DNA of 64,000 nucleotides from Aquimarina megaterium XH134 (lineage in GTDB: Bacteria > Bacteroidota > Bacteroidia > Flavobacteriales > Flavobacteriaceae): NCBI RefSeq assembly GCF_000520975.1, contig NZ_JACB01000001.1, positions 124,001 through 188,000 on the forward strand. Reading direction: 5' to 3'. This document shows positions 44,200 to 52,891 of the stretch, one piece after another; within the stretch, counting starts at the first letter, position 1, and each line of letters begins with the position of its first letter. The notes beneath the pieces are model-generated. The model was not told the origin of the DNA and did not search any database. It saw only the letters and a program-made list of their open reading frames with translations. Both the position numbers and the translations under genes were made by a program.

Positions 44200-45687
44200 C
44201 TATTCCTTATCCCACCACACTCTTGTGGTTAATACATCTGGCCCTTGTCTTGATATTGCTGCGTTGTAATTTTCGGTATTATTACTTTGTTCACTAACAG
44301 CGTATGTTAATCTTCTAGGTATTGTTCCATTGGTAACATTTCCAGGGTAATTAACCGGAGTTAATACGGGATACCCTGTTCTTCTCCAGTTTGCAAATGC
44401 TTCATATTCATTTAAAAATGTTGCTGCCCAATATTGTGTATTGATTTGCTCTAAGGCATTGGCCACAACAAAAGGATTATCAATTAAATATTGATCTATA
44501 TCTGCATCTGCAATTGCTCCTGCTGTACCATATAATTCTAACATTTTCATAGCTGCTCTTACTCCTGCATTATAATGGGATTCGGGATCACCTCCTGCAA
44601 GACCCCATCGATGTGCTGCTTCTGCTAACATAAATTCAACTTCTGCATAAGTTTGGAAAAACATTGGGGCATCTTCTCCTGTAATAATATTTCTATTAGG
44701 TTCTGTATAAGCATCTGTGTCTTCTTCTCCTGTTAATGCCATTAGCAAGCTAGCATCTAATCCATTAGGTAGTCCTTTTTGGTCTGCCGGATCTGTACTT
44801 TCATCACTTCTTCGTGCTCCAAGAATTGGTAATCTCGGGTCTCCGGTTAAGAAATCTACAAATGTTTTACTCAAACGAGGGTTTCCATCTGCAGTAAAAA
44901 CCTCTCCGATTCCATTTTTGTTAATACCTTCGGGACCTGTTGTATGCTGAATATAAGCGATATCAGCATTAGATGTCATAACACCTCCTGCAATAGCCTT
45001 TGTGACCCATTCTTGAGAAGCTGCAGGGTCTGCTTTAATCAATCGTAATCCTAAACGTAACATCATAGAATAAGCAAATTTTTTCCACTTTTCCTGATCC
45101 CCGTTAAACATTAAATCTCCTGATCCAAAACCTGAAGTACCAGTGCCCAAAGCAGCAGCAGACTCTTCCAGTTCTTTTAACATATCAGCATAAATTTCAC
45201 TTTGCGCATCATATTTTGGTTTCAGTATTCCTTCTAAAAAAGCTTTACCAGCTTCACTATATGGAATATCTCCGTGCAAATCTGTTAATCGATGAAATAC
45301 AAAAACACGCTGTATCCTGGTGATCGCTTTCATCTCTTCGGGATGTCCTTCCTCTTCTAATTGGATTAACATATCTTCTAATGTTTTTACAGCATTCCCA
45401 TAAATCCTGTCAATCATTGAAGAGGCATACCCTTCGTTTAAAGTGTATTTATCTCCAGCCCAGTAACTCGCAGTTGTAGACATATGCTGCATCATGGTAG
45501 AGCAGTAAATTAGGTTTGCTCTCCAATTCTCATATCTTTCTCCAGATGTGTATAGTTGTGTAGCAGATAATTTATTTACTACACTTACTTGTGTTGGTTT
45601 AGTAGGGTCAACATTTAATTCCTCAAAACCTTGATCACATGAACCCAATAGTATTGTCAAGAATATTATATAAATTGATTTTTTCAT
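44200..45687 (-). CDS. SusD/RagB-family surface glycan-binding lipoprotein
   Basis: The 495-residue lipoprotein has the signal MKKSIYIIFLTILLGSC with the lipid cysteine at 17, followed by DQGFEELNVDPTKPT, which is typical of the SusD-like_2 group. Helical TPR-like regions include the RIQRVFVFHRLTDLHGDIPY and PMFFQTYAEVEFMLAEAAHRWG stretches, conserved in SusD proteins. It binds oligosaccharides at the cell surface and forms a lid on SusC. It starts 11 bases after SusC, a standard pair. A terminator follows. Confidence 0.93.
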   Translation of the reverse strand: MKKSIYIIFLTILLGSCDQGFEELNVDPTKPTQVSVVNKLSATQLYTSGERYENWRANLIYCSTMMQHMSTTASYWAGDKYTLNEGYASSMIDRIYGNAVKTLEDMLIQLEEEGHPEEMKAITRIQRVFVFHRLTDLHGDIPYSEAGKAFLEGILKPKYDAQSEIYADMLKELEESAAALGTGTSGFGSGDLMFNGDQEKWKKFAYSMMLRLGLRLIKADPAASQEWVTKAIAGGVMTSNADIAYIQHTTGPEGINKNGIGEVFTADGNPRLSKTFVDFLTGDPRLPILGARRSDESTDPADQKGLPNGLDASLLMALTGEEDTDAYTEPNRNIITGEDAPMFFQTYAEVEFMLAEAAHRWGLAGGDPESHYNAGVRAAMKMLELYGTAGAIADADIDQYLIDNPFVVANALEQINTQYWAATFLNEYEAFANWRRTGYPVLTPVNYPGNVTNGTIPRRLTYAVSEQSNNTENYNAAISRQGPDVLTTRVWWDKE

Positions 45688-45698
45688 GATTCTTTTTT

Positions 45699-48600
45699 TT
45701 AAAACTTTAAATTCACATTTAATCCGTAGCTTCTGGTAGAAGGAAGTCCAAAATATTCAAGACCTTGTGCATTACCTACATTATAAGCACTTTCTGGATC
45801 TATATTATCTACTGTTCGCATGATATAGAATAGGTTAGAACCTATCACAGAAATCGTAGCACTATCTAAAAAAGTATTATCTAGCAACTTATCAGGAAAA
45901 CTATATCCTAAACTCAATTGTCTGAATTTTATATAATCTGAATCCTCAACAAATTCTTCTGCTATTTGACTAATTCTACCGTAATAGGTTTGTAAATCCT
46001 CTGGAGCCACTGTGGTGGTAAATTGCTCTCCGGTTTCTGCATTTACACCTGTAACGGTCAATCCATTTTCTCTACCAGCCAGAGTACCTTTATGTAATCC
46101 GTTTCCATAAGTAACTGTATTAGTTCCGGAAAAAATCTGCCCACCGAACTTACCATCGATCAAAAAGTTCAATATTAGATTCTTATAGGTAATTGTATTT
46201 GTAAACCCTAGTGTTAAAGGAGGAACTCCTTCTCCAAGAATTTTTCGCTCTCCTCTTTGTGCTAGTGGAACACCATCACCATCAATTTCATACACTATGT
46301 TTCCATTATCATCTCTCACATAGGATACGCCAAAAATGGTTCCATATGCTTCTCCTACGATTTGTTTGATTTCGACATTTCTCGACCTGGGTTCTCCCAG
46401 GCTAATTTCTCCCTCATCCTCGTTGGTTGCTATTACTTTTCCTGAGTTATGGGCTCCATTGATACTAGTTTCCCAACTGAAATTTTCCGTTTTTATAGGT
46501 GTTCCTGATATTAAAAATTCAATTCCTTTATTTTCTACTTCTCCAATATTTGCCAAAGCTCTTGAATATCCTGAAAATACAGAAGTACCTACCGGAACTA
46601 TATCATTGGTTGTTTCATTATTATAATATGCAATATCAAATGACAGTCTATTATTAAAGAATCTTGCGTCTAGACCTACTTCAAATTCACTTTTATTAAA
46701 TGCTACCAGATTAGCATTTGGCACCTGATCTCCTGCTATGGCTCCCAGAGGTTGTCCCTGATGCCCTTGTCCAAAAATCTCATATGTCAAGGCCAATTGA
46801 TATGGATCTTGTGCTCCTCCTGCTACTTTTGAATACCCTGCTCTTAGCTTTAAGAAATTAATTTTTTCGGGTAACTCTAATGCTTCCGATAAGATAAAAC
46901 TTGCACTTACAGAAGAATAGAAATCATCATTTGGAGTTGTTTTTCCTGGAAATGATAATGTAGAAAACCAATCATTTCTTCCTGTAAAAGTTAAGTAAGC
47001 AAAGCTATCGTAAGAGAATTCAACAGATCCATATAACGATCCTATTTTCCGTTTTCCATTACCAGGATTGTCCCTGTTGGCCCCAAAAATATTTTCCGAG
47101 GATTGATTAACGGTATTCCCAAATTGCTCTAATCCTGGTACTATAAAATCATTACCTCTAAGTATTTTTGTTTCCTGAGAGACACTATTCCCATTTGCCC
47201 CGATAAAAATATTTGTAGCTAGCCTGTCTGTTATATTTTTTTCTACTCCAAGTATTAAATCTGCATCAATTTGACTATATCTAATTTCTCTCTCTTCTAT
47301 ACCTCCTAATGGTTTATATGCGGTTCCGAAAGGCTCTACTGCAGTTCTTCTAATTGTGTAGTGATCTACTCCTGCTCTACCAGAAACATAGAACCAATCA
47401 AGAATATCATATCGTAACGATGTAGAAGCTATAATTCTATTTTTTGTGTCTTCATTTCTAAAATTATAAGCGGCAAAGTATGGGTTTTGAGAAAACGTAT
47501 TTGACGAATATTGTCGTTCTGTTAAATCTTCATTTGCTCCTGGATTCATAAACCTAACATCTACATTTGGAGATAAATTAGATACTGTAAAGTTTCCATT
47601 TCCTGGGGCATCAGACAAACGAGGCCTATTCATTACTTTCTCTACAACATACTTTACATTTACCTGAGTCGTAAGTTTTTCAGCCATAACCGCACCAGAA
47701 TTCAATGAAAACGTTTTTCTATTCAATCCAGAATTTGGAGTGATATCATTATTAGATAGGTCAGAAGCAGAAAATCTATAATTGAAATTATCTCCTCCAT
47801 TTGTTAATGCAACAGAATTAATATATGTCGTTCCTGTTCTGTAAAAATGATCTAAATTATTACCGACATATGAATATGGTCTAGATACACCATCCCATTG
47901 TATAACACTAGAACCATCTAATCGTTCTCCCCATGAAGATAGACCTACATCCAATGCCTCTTCCTGATTTACTGGTTTGGCTGCTCGCCTACCCTGGCCA
48001 TATTCGGTCTGAAAATCCTGTAATGAGGTATCTACTTTATCAAATGTTACAGAGCTACTAATTTCTACTCCAAAACCTTTTTGCTCTTTCCCTGATTTTG
48101 TTGTCACTATAATAACTCCTCCTGCGGCTCTCGAGCCATATAAAGCTGAAGCAGCTCCTCCTTTTAATACACTTACAGATTCAATATCGTCGGGATTGAT
48201 ACTAGAAATACCGTCTCCTCCATCCGAACCTCCCCATAAACCAGCAGATCCATTATTATTATTACTAATCGGAATACCATCAACAACGTATAAAGGTTGA
48301 TTATTTCCAGTTAATGAACTTGAACCTCGAATGATTACTCTACTCGAACCGGCTGCACCAGTTGAGTTTTGAGTAACATTAACTCCGGCAACTTTTCCTT
48401 GTAATGAATTAACCGCATTGGTAAATTTAATTGTAGATAACTCTTCTCCTCCAACCTCGGTTAAAGAATACCCTAGAGCTTTAGTGGTTTTCTTTATTCC
48501 TAAAGCTGTTACTACTACTTCTCCTAGTTGTTCAGAATCTGTGGCTAATGTTACGTTTATATTTGCTTTCCCATTTATAGCAATTTCTTTTCCTTCAAAT

Positions 48601-48836
48601 CCAAGAGAAGAAAATATTAGAATACCCGATGAGTCTGAAACTACAACAGTATAATTTCCATCAAAATCTGTTGATGTACCATTAGATGTTCCTTTTTCAA
48701 TTACATTCACCCCAACCAGAGGTATCCCGTCTTCACCCGTTACAATACCAGAAACGGTTTTTTTATTTTGCGCTAATGTTACACTACTTGATAAACACAA
48801 CACAATTGTTAAAAAAATCAGTAATTTATCAATCAT
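45699..48836 (-). CDS. SusC/RagA-family TonB-linked outer-membrane transporter
   Basis: The 1045-residue protein has a signal peptide (about 1-22), a carboxypeptidase-regulatory-like domain (about 28-105, GIVTGEDGIPLVGVNVI), the SusC plug with LGEVVVTALGIKKTTKALGYS and PLYVVDGIPI, ISSINPDDIESVSVLKGGAASALYGSRAAGGVIIVTTK across 210-250, and a long barrel ending STRSYGLNVNLKF. It imports oligosaccharides with the SusD partner next to it. It has no extra N-terminal secretin/STN signalling domain, so it is not of the sigma/anti-sigma type. Confidence 0.94.
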   Translation of the reverse strand: MIDKLLIFLTIVLCLSSSVTLAQNKKTVSGIVTGEDGIPLVGVNVIEKGTSNGTSTDFDGNYTVVVSDSSGILIFSSLGFEGKEIAINGKANINVTLATDSEQLGEVVVTALGIKKTTKALGYSLTEVGGEELSTIKFTNAVNSLQGKVAGVNVTQNSTGAAGSSRVIIRGSSSLTGNNQPLYVVDGIPISNNNNGSAGLWGGSDGGDGISSINPDDIESVSVLKGGAASALYGSRAAGGVIIVTTKSGKEQKGFGVEISSSVTFDKVDTSLQDFQTEYGQGRRAAKPVNQEEALDVGLSSWGERLDGSSVIQWDGVSRPYSYVGNNLDHFYRTGTTYINSVALTNGGDNFNYRFSASDLSNNDITPNSGLNRKTFSLNSGAVMAEKLTTQVNVKYVVEKVMNRPRLSDAPGNGNFTVSNLSPNVDVRFMNPGANEDLTERQYSSNTFSQNPYFAAYNFRNEDTKNRIIASTSLRYDILDWFYVSGRAGVDHYTIRRTAVEPFGTAYKPLGGIEEREIRYSQIDADLILGVEKNITDRLATNIFIGANGNSVSQETKILRGNDFIVPGLEQFGNTVNQSSENIFGANRDNPGNGKRKIGSLYGSVEFSYDSFAYLTFTGRNDWFSTLSFPGKTTPNDDFYSSVSASFILSEALELPEKINFLKLRAGYSKVAGGAQDPYQLALTYEIFGQGHQGQPLGAIAGDQVPNANLVAFNKSEFEVGLDARFFNNRLSFDIAYYNNETTNDIVPVGTSVFSGYSRALANIGEVENKGIEFLISGTPIKTENFSWETSINGAHNSGKVIATNEDEGEISLGEPRSRNVEIKQIVGEAYGTIFGVSYVRDDNGNIVYEIDGDGVPLAQRGERKILGEGVPPLTLGFTNTITYKNLILNFLIDGKFGGQIFSGTNTVTYGNGLHKGTLAGRENGLTVTGVNAETGEQFTTTVAPEDLQTYYGRISQIAEEFVEDSDYIKFRQLSLGYSFPDKLLDNTFLDSATISVIGSNLFYIMRTVDNIDPESAYNVGNAQGLEYFGLPSTRSYGLNVNLKF

Positions 48837-49020
48837 ACTATCTTCTTTTAGTTAATTTATTTCTATATCGACAGTACAAATGTTACTCTAATGTTAATTT
48901 TTTATATAAATTTTTCGATCAATGACAACTCAAAAAGGTTAAATAACATCGAATTGATTTATAAAAGAAGTGGCTTAACACGGCATGTTTTTTAAAAATT
49001 ATAGCGCCAAACGAGTTACT

Positions 49021-50505
49021 TTATTCGTTAATCTTTACTACAAAAGCGAGGGTATTCAAAAGTTTGGTTTTCATTTTTTTGGGAATGTCTATTTCTATGG
49101 TATTACCTTTCCTTATCCATTTTAAAGGAATATCGAACCCAAGTAGTTTTAGTTTCGCTTTATCTGAAGGTACATATCCAGAGAATATAATTTTGGAAGG
49201 TATCTCGGTTTTAGTCTCTTCTATTAGGTAGATGAGGTAGACTGTTCCATCTCTTTTCTTTGTGATGCAAATGTTCTCAAATTTGTAGGGAGGTATAGAT
49301 CTTGTATTGTAAATGGCTTCATTATTTACGTTCATCCATTTGCCAATTTCTTCAAGTAGTGTGTAAGCACCTTCATCCCATTCTCCCATAGCATTGGGAG
49401 CTATATTTAATAATAGATTTCCTCCTTTTGCTACAATATTTACCAATGTATGTATTGCTTCTCTCCCTGTCATATATTTTGCATCTGGTGTCCAGGACCA
49501 CCCACCACCCGATATGATACAAGACTCCCATGGGTATGGAAGTGGACTTTTAGGAACTCTATTCTCGGGAGTCAAATAATTTTGGTTTTTTCCGTGAACA
49601 GCCCGATCAACGACTATTAATCCAGGTTGTTTTTTTCTGGCTTTAACCACTAGTTCGTCCATTTTGATATCCTGATTTACTATACGATGTTTTAAGTAGC
49701 CATTTTTTTTATTGACTAATTGTTTGTCGTACCAACTTGTAATTTCTGATTTTGAGGTTTTAGCTACCCATCCACCATCTAGCCACAAAATATCTACTTT
49801 TCCATAGTCTGTAAGCAATTCTAAAATTTGATTATGTGTAAAATCAATATACTTGCTCCATTTTTTGGGATATGCTTCGGGCTCATAATTTACATTTCTG
49901 TCTTTTGGCGGAAAATATGGATCCCAATAATTCTCATGGTTCCAATCTGGTTTTGAAAAATAAGCTCCCGTCCAGAATGTCTCTTTTCTAAAAGCATCAA
50001 AAATCTCCCTGGTAATATTAGCTTTAGGGTTTTTAGAAAAAGGAGTTTTAGAATCTGTTATTTTATAATTGGTATACTTCGAGTCAAACATTGAGAATCC
50101 GTCATGATGTTTTGTAGTAAAAATCACATATTTCATCCCCGCATTCTTAGCTGCTTTTGCCCACTTCTCAGGATCGAAATTAATAGGGTTAAATGTTTCT
50201 TTTAGTCCTTCGTATTCTTTTTTATAACTATTGTAATCATTGGGATTAGTTCCTTTTTTACGCTCACACCATTCATATTCTTCGGGGCATAACGACCATG
50301 ATTCTACAATTCCCCATTGACTGTATGTTCCCCAATGCATTAGCAGCCCAAATTTGAGATCTTGCCATTCTTCCAGTTTTTTAAGCACTACAGTATCTGT
50401 TTCAGGAACATAACGTTCTTCCTCATAAATCGCTTGAGCCATGCTATTCTGTACAAAAATCAAAACTACCCAAACTACTAAAAAACTTGAATTAATATCT
50501 TTCAT
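49021..50505 (-). CDS. GH29 alpha-L-fucosidase (secreted)
   Basis: The 494-residue enzyme has a signal peptide (about 1-24, ending NSMAQ) and the GH29 barrel: GLLMHWGTYSQWGIVESWSL, KYVIFTTKHHDGFSMF and the nucleophile Asp243 in ILWLDGGW. The C-terminal 90 residues look like a small beta-domain. It removes alpha-linked fucose, here probably from N-glycan cores or antennae. The acid/base residue is not conserved in GH29 and cannot be fixed by eye. Position directly before susC suggests cotranscription, though a 184-base gap separates them. Confidence 0.92.
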   Translation of the reverse strand: MKDINSSFLVVWVVLIFVQNSMAQAIYEEERYVPETDTVVLKKLEEWQDLKFGLLMHWGTYSQWGIVESWSLCPEEYEWCERKKGTNPNDYNSYKKEYEGLKETFNPINFDPEKWAKAAKNAGMKYVIFTTKHHDGFSMFDSKYTNYKITDSKTPFSKNPKANITREIFDAFRKETFWTGAYFSKPDWNHENYWDPYFPPKDRNVNYEPEAYPKKWSKYIDFTHNQILELLTDYGKVDILWLDGGWVAKTSKSEITSWYDKQLVNKKNGYLKHRIVNQDIKMDELVVKARKKQPGLIVVDRAVHGKNQNYLTPENRVPKSPLPYPWESCIISGGGWSWTPDAKYMTGREAIHTLVNIVAKGGNLLLNIAPNAMGEWDEGAYTLLEEIGKWMNVNNEAIYNTRSIPPYKFENICITKKRDGTVYLIYLIEETKTEIPSKIIFSGYVPSDKAKLKLLGFDIPLKWIRKGNTIEIDIPKKMKTKLLNTLAFVVKINE

Positions 50506-50538
50506 GTATTAGAATTTATAATAAATGGTCAATCTTAT

Positions 50539-52845
50539 TTATTTCAAAATAAACTGCAGTCTTCCTCGATTAATTAATTCCTGATGTGAGATAAAATAAC
50601 TCTCATGTGCTTTTTCATTCACTAATATGGTATTAATAAAAGCTTCTTTTTTGGGAGTATTAGAAGTGATTACGATCTTATCATTGTTATAATATTCTCT
50701 ATTTAAATGAATTGTGATTTTATCAAATTTTGGAGTACAAAACGTATATATCGGTTGCGCTGGTGAAACTGGGTATATCCCTATCATCGAAAATATAGCC
50801 CAGGCCGACATAGTACCTGTATCATCATTTCCTGGTAACCCACCCGGAGTATTTTTATAATACGTTTCTAAGAGCTCATTAACTGTTTTTTGTGTTTTCC
50901 ATTCTTCTCCTCTTATATAATTAAACAAAAAAGGGTATGCTATATCTGGCTCATTTGCCATGTCGTATTGCTTATTATCAAAAACTTTCTGTAATTGCTC
51001 TAAAAATGGTTGATCACCCCCCATAAGTTTTTTTAATCCAGAGATATCGTGTGGAACCATAAAAGTATATTGCCATGCATTTCCTTCTATAAACCCAGGG
51101 TTTTTTACAAAATTAGCTCCGGTATCAGGATTATATGGAGATAGCCAGCTTCCATCATCATTTTTAGGTCGTAATAAATTGAATTCTTTATCAAATAGAC
51201 TCTTGTATGTTAATGATCGTTTTGAAAAACGCAGGTAATCTTCTTCTTTTCCCAGTTCTTTGGCTAGCTGTGCTATGGCAAAATCTGTGATATTATATTC
51301 TTGTGTTGTAGATACCGATCCGCTATTAGTTGTTTTTGTGGTAAGATATCCCTTTTCGATATAATCTTTGATACCGGGACGTAGTGGGTTATCATCCAAT
51401 TGATCTGCACTTTTGAGCATAGCTTCATATGCTTTTTCAATATTAAAATCCTTAATTCCTTTTAGATAAGTATCTGCAATAATAATTCCTGCCGGATCTC
51501 CAACCATGGTTGTTGTTTCTGTTGCATTTAATTCCCACTTAGGCAGCCATCCTGTTTCATCATAAATCTGCAACATGCTCTTGATCATATCTGATTGTTG
51601 TTTTGGATATACTAGACTCATCAATTGATGTAAATTTCGATAGGTATCCCAAAGTGAAAAAACAGTATATCGCGTTCCTTCTGTTTTTAAAGTCTCCCTG
51701 GTTTTCATTTTAGGGTATTCTCCATTTACATCATTCAGAGTATTTGGATGTATAAGCGTATGATATAGGGCTGTATAGAATTTTACTTTATCCTCTTTTT
51801 TTCCTCCTTCTACTTCAATTTTTGACAAGTATTGATTCCAGTTTTCCCTGGTTTCTTGTCTAATTTGATCAAAAGTCTTATCTGAAGTTTCTTTTTCCAG
51901 GTTTTCTCTGGCATTCGCTATACTTACATACGAGATTCCTACTTTCATTTCTACCTGTGTTGGGGCTTCAAAATGATATTTCATATACCCTCCAATACTA
52001 TCTCCTACTGCTTCTTTTGTGTATCCTTTCTTTATTCTTTCTTTTCCATTATACCCCATCCACTGCGCTTCAACCCCCTTGTATTTCTTTGGTTTTTTCC
52101 ATACTCCAAATTCATCTGCTGGTCTAGAAAATCGAGCTACAAAATACACTGGATATGCTTCTTCTGGTTTATAATAACAAAATGACCCTACAGTACGTAT
52201 TCCTTCTATTTCTGTTGAAGATACTATTTTGATCATTCCACCTTGTTCATTGGTAAGCCCTAATCCCAAATTGAGTATTATATTAGATTCTCCCTTTGGA
52301 AAAGTATATTTGCTTACCCCTGTTCTGGTCGTAGCTGTTGTCTCTACTTTAATAGTATACTTATCCAGCATATTAGAATAATAGCCTACTTCTGCAACTT
52401 CATTAGAATAAGTACTACCATATAAAGAATGATCAGTTTTAATTGCTCCTGTGGTTGGCATTGTGAGAATCACACCCAATTCAGGGCATCCTACTCCGCT
52501 AAGATTTACGTGACTAAAACCTGTTAAATACTTATTTTCGTGAACATAAGGTGTAGAAAACCAACGGCTATCTTTTTCTAAAGGAAGATTTTGTTTTCCT
52601 GCTACATTAAAAGGGGATACACTTGCCATTCCTCGTACAGCAATTGGCCCCGGATTGGTTGTTCCAAAATTTGAGGTTCCGATAAACGGGTTTACATACT
52701 TTGTCACATCAATTGACAGTTTTTCAGTACTATTATTTTCTGTTGTCTTTTCTACTTTAGTTTCCTTTTGACAAGAGAAAAACAATAGGGTAATTATTAT
52801 CCATAGTTTCAAAAAATATATCTTTTTAAAAATAATACTATTCAT
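50539..52845 (-). CDS. GH92 exo-alpha-mannosidase (lipoprotein, first of three)
   Basis: The 768-residue protein has a lipoprotein signal ending LLFFSC with basic/acidic residues after it. GH92 features: YVNPFIGTSNFGTTNPGPIAVRGMASVSP at about 50-78, HVNLSGVGCPELG, FSLWDTYRNLHQLM, EGNAWQYTF and the Ca2+-dependent catalytic region GNDDTGTMSAWAIF (from 672). The segment at 631 reads NEPDIAYPF, unlike the NEPSHHV of the GH92 at 60.2 kb, so linkage specificity may differ. It cleaves terminal alpha-mannose with inversion. It lies between another GH92 and a GH29. Confidence 0.93.
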   Translation of the reverse strand: MNSIIFKKIYFLKLWIIITLLFFSCQKETKVEKTTENNSTEKLSIDVTKYVNPFIGTSNFGTTNPGPIAVRGMASVSPFNVAGKQNLPLEKDSRWFSTPYVHENKYLTGFSHVNLSGVGCPELGVILTMPTTGAIKTDHSLYGSTYSNEVAEVGYYSNMLDKYTIKVETTATTRTGVSKYTFPKGESNIILNLGLGLTNEQGGMIKIVSSTEIEGIRTVGSFCYYKPEEAYPVYFVARFSRPADEFGVWKKPKKYKGVEAQWMGYNGKERIKKGYTKEAVGDSIGGYMKYHFEAPTQVEMKVGISYVSIANARENLEKETSDKTFDQIRQETRENWNQYLSKIEVEGGKKEDKVKFYTALYHTLIHPNTLNDVNGEYPKMKTRETLKTEGTRYTVFSLWDTYRNLHQLMSLVYPKQQSDMIKSMLQIYDETGWLPKWELNATETTTMVGDPAGIIIADTYLKGIKDFNIEKAYEAMLKSADQLDDNPLRPGIKDYIEKGYLTTKTTNSGSVSTTQEYNITDFAIAQLAKELGKEEDYLRFSKRSLTYKSLFDKEFNLLRPKNDDGSWLSPYNPDTGANFVKNPGFIEGNAWQYTFMVPHDISGLKKLMGGDQPFLEQLQKVFDNKQYDMANEPDIAYPFLFNYIRGEEWKTQKTVNELLETYYKNTPGGLPGNDDTGTMSAWAIFSMIGIYPVSPAQPIYTFCTPKFDKITIHLNREYYNNDKIVITSNTPKKEAFINTILVNEKAHESYFISHQELINRGRLQFILK

Positions 52846-52891
52846 CTTCTCTTATTTTTATGTAATACCTGAAGGTCTATTTTAAATTAAT

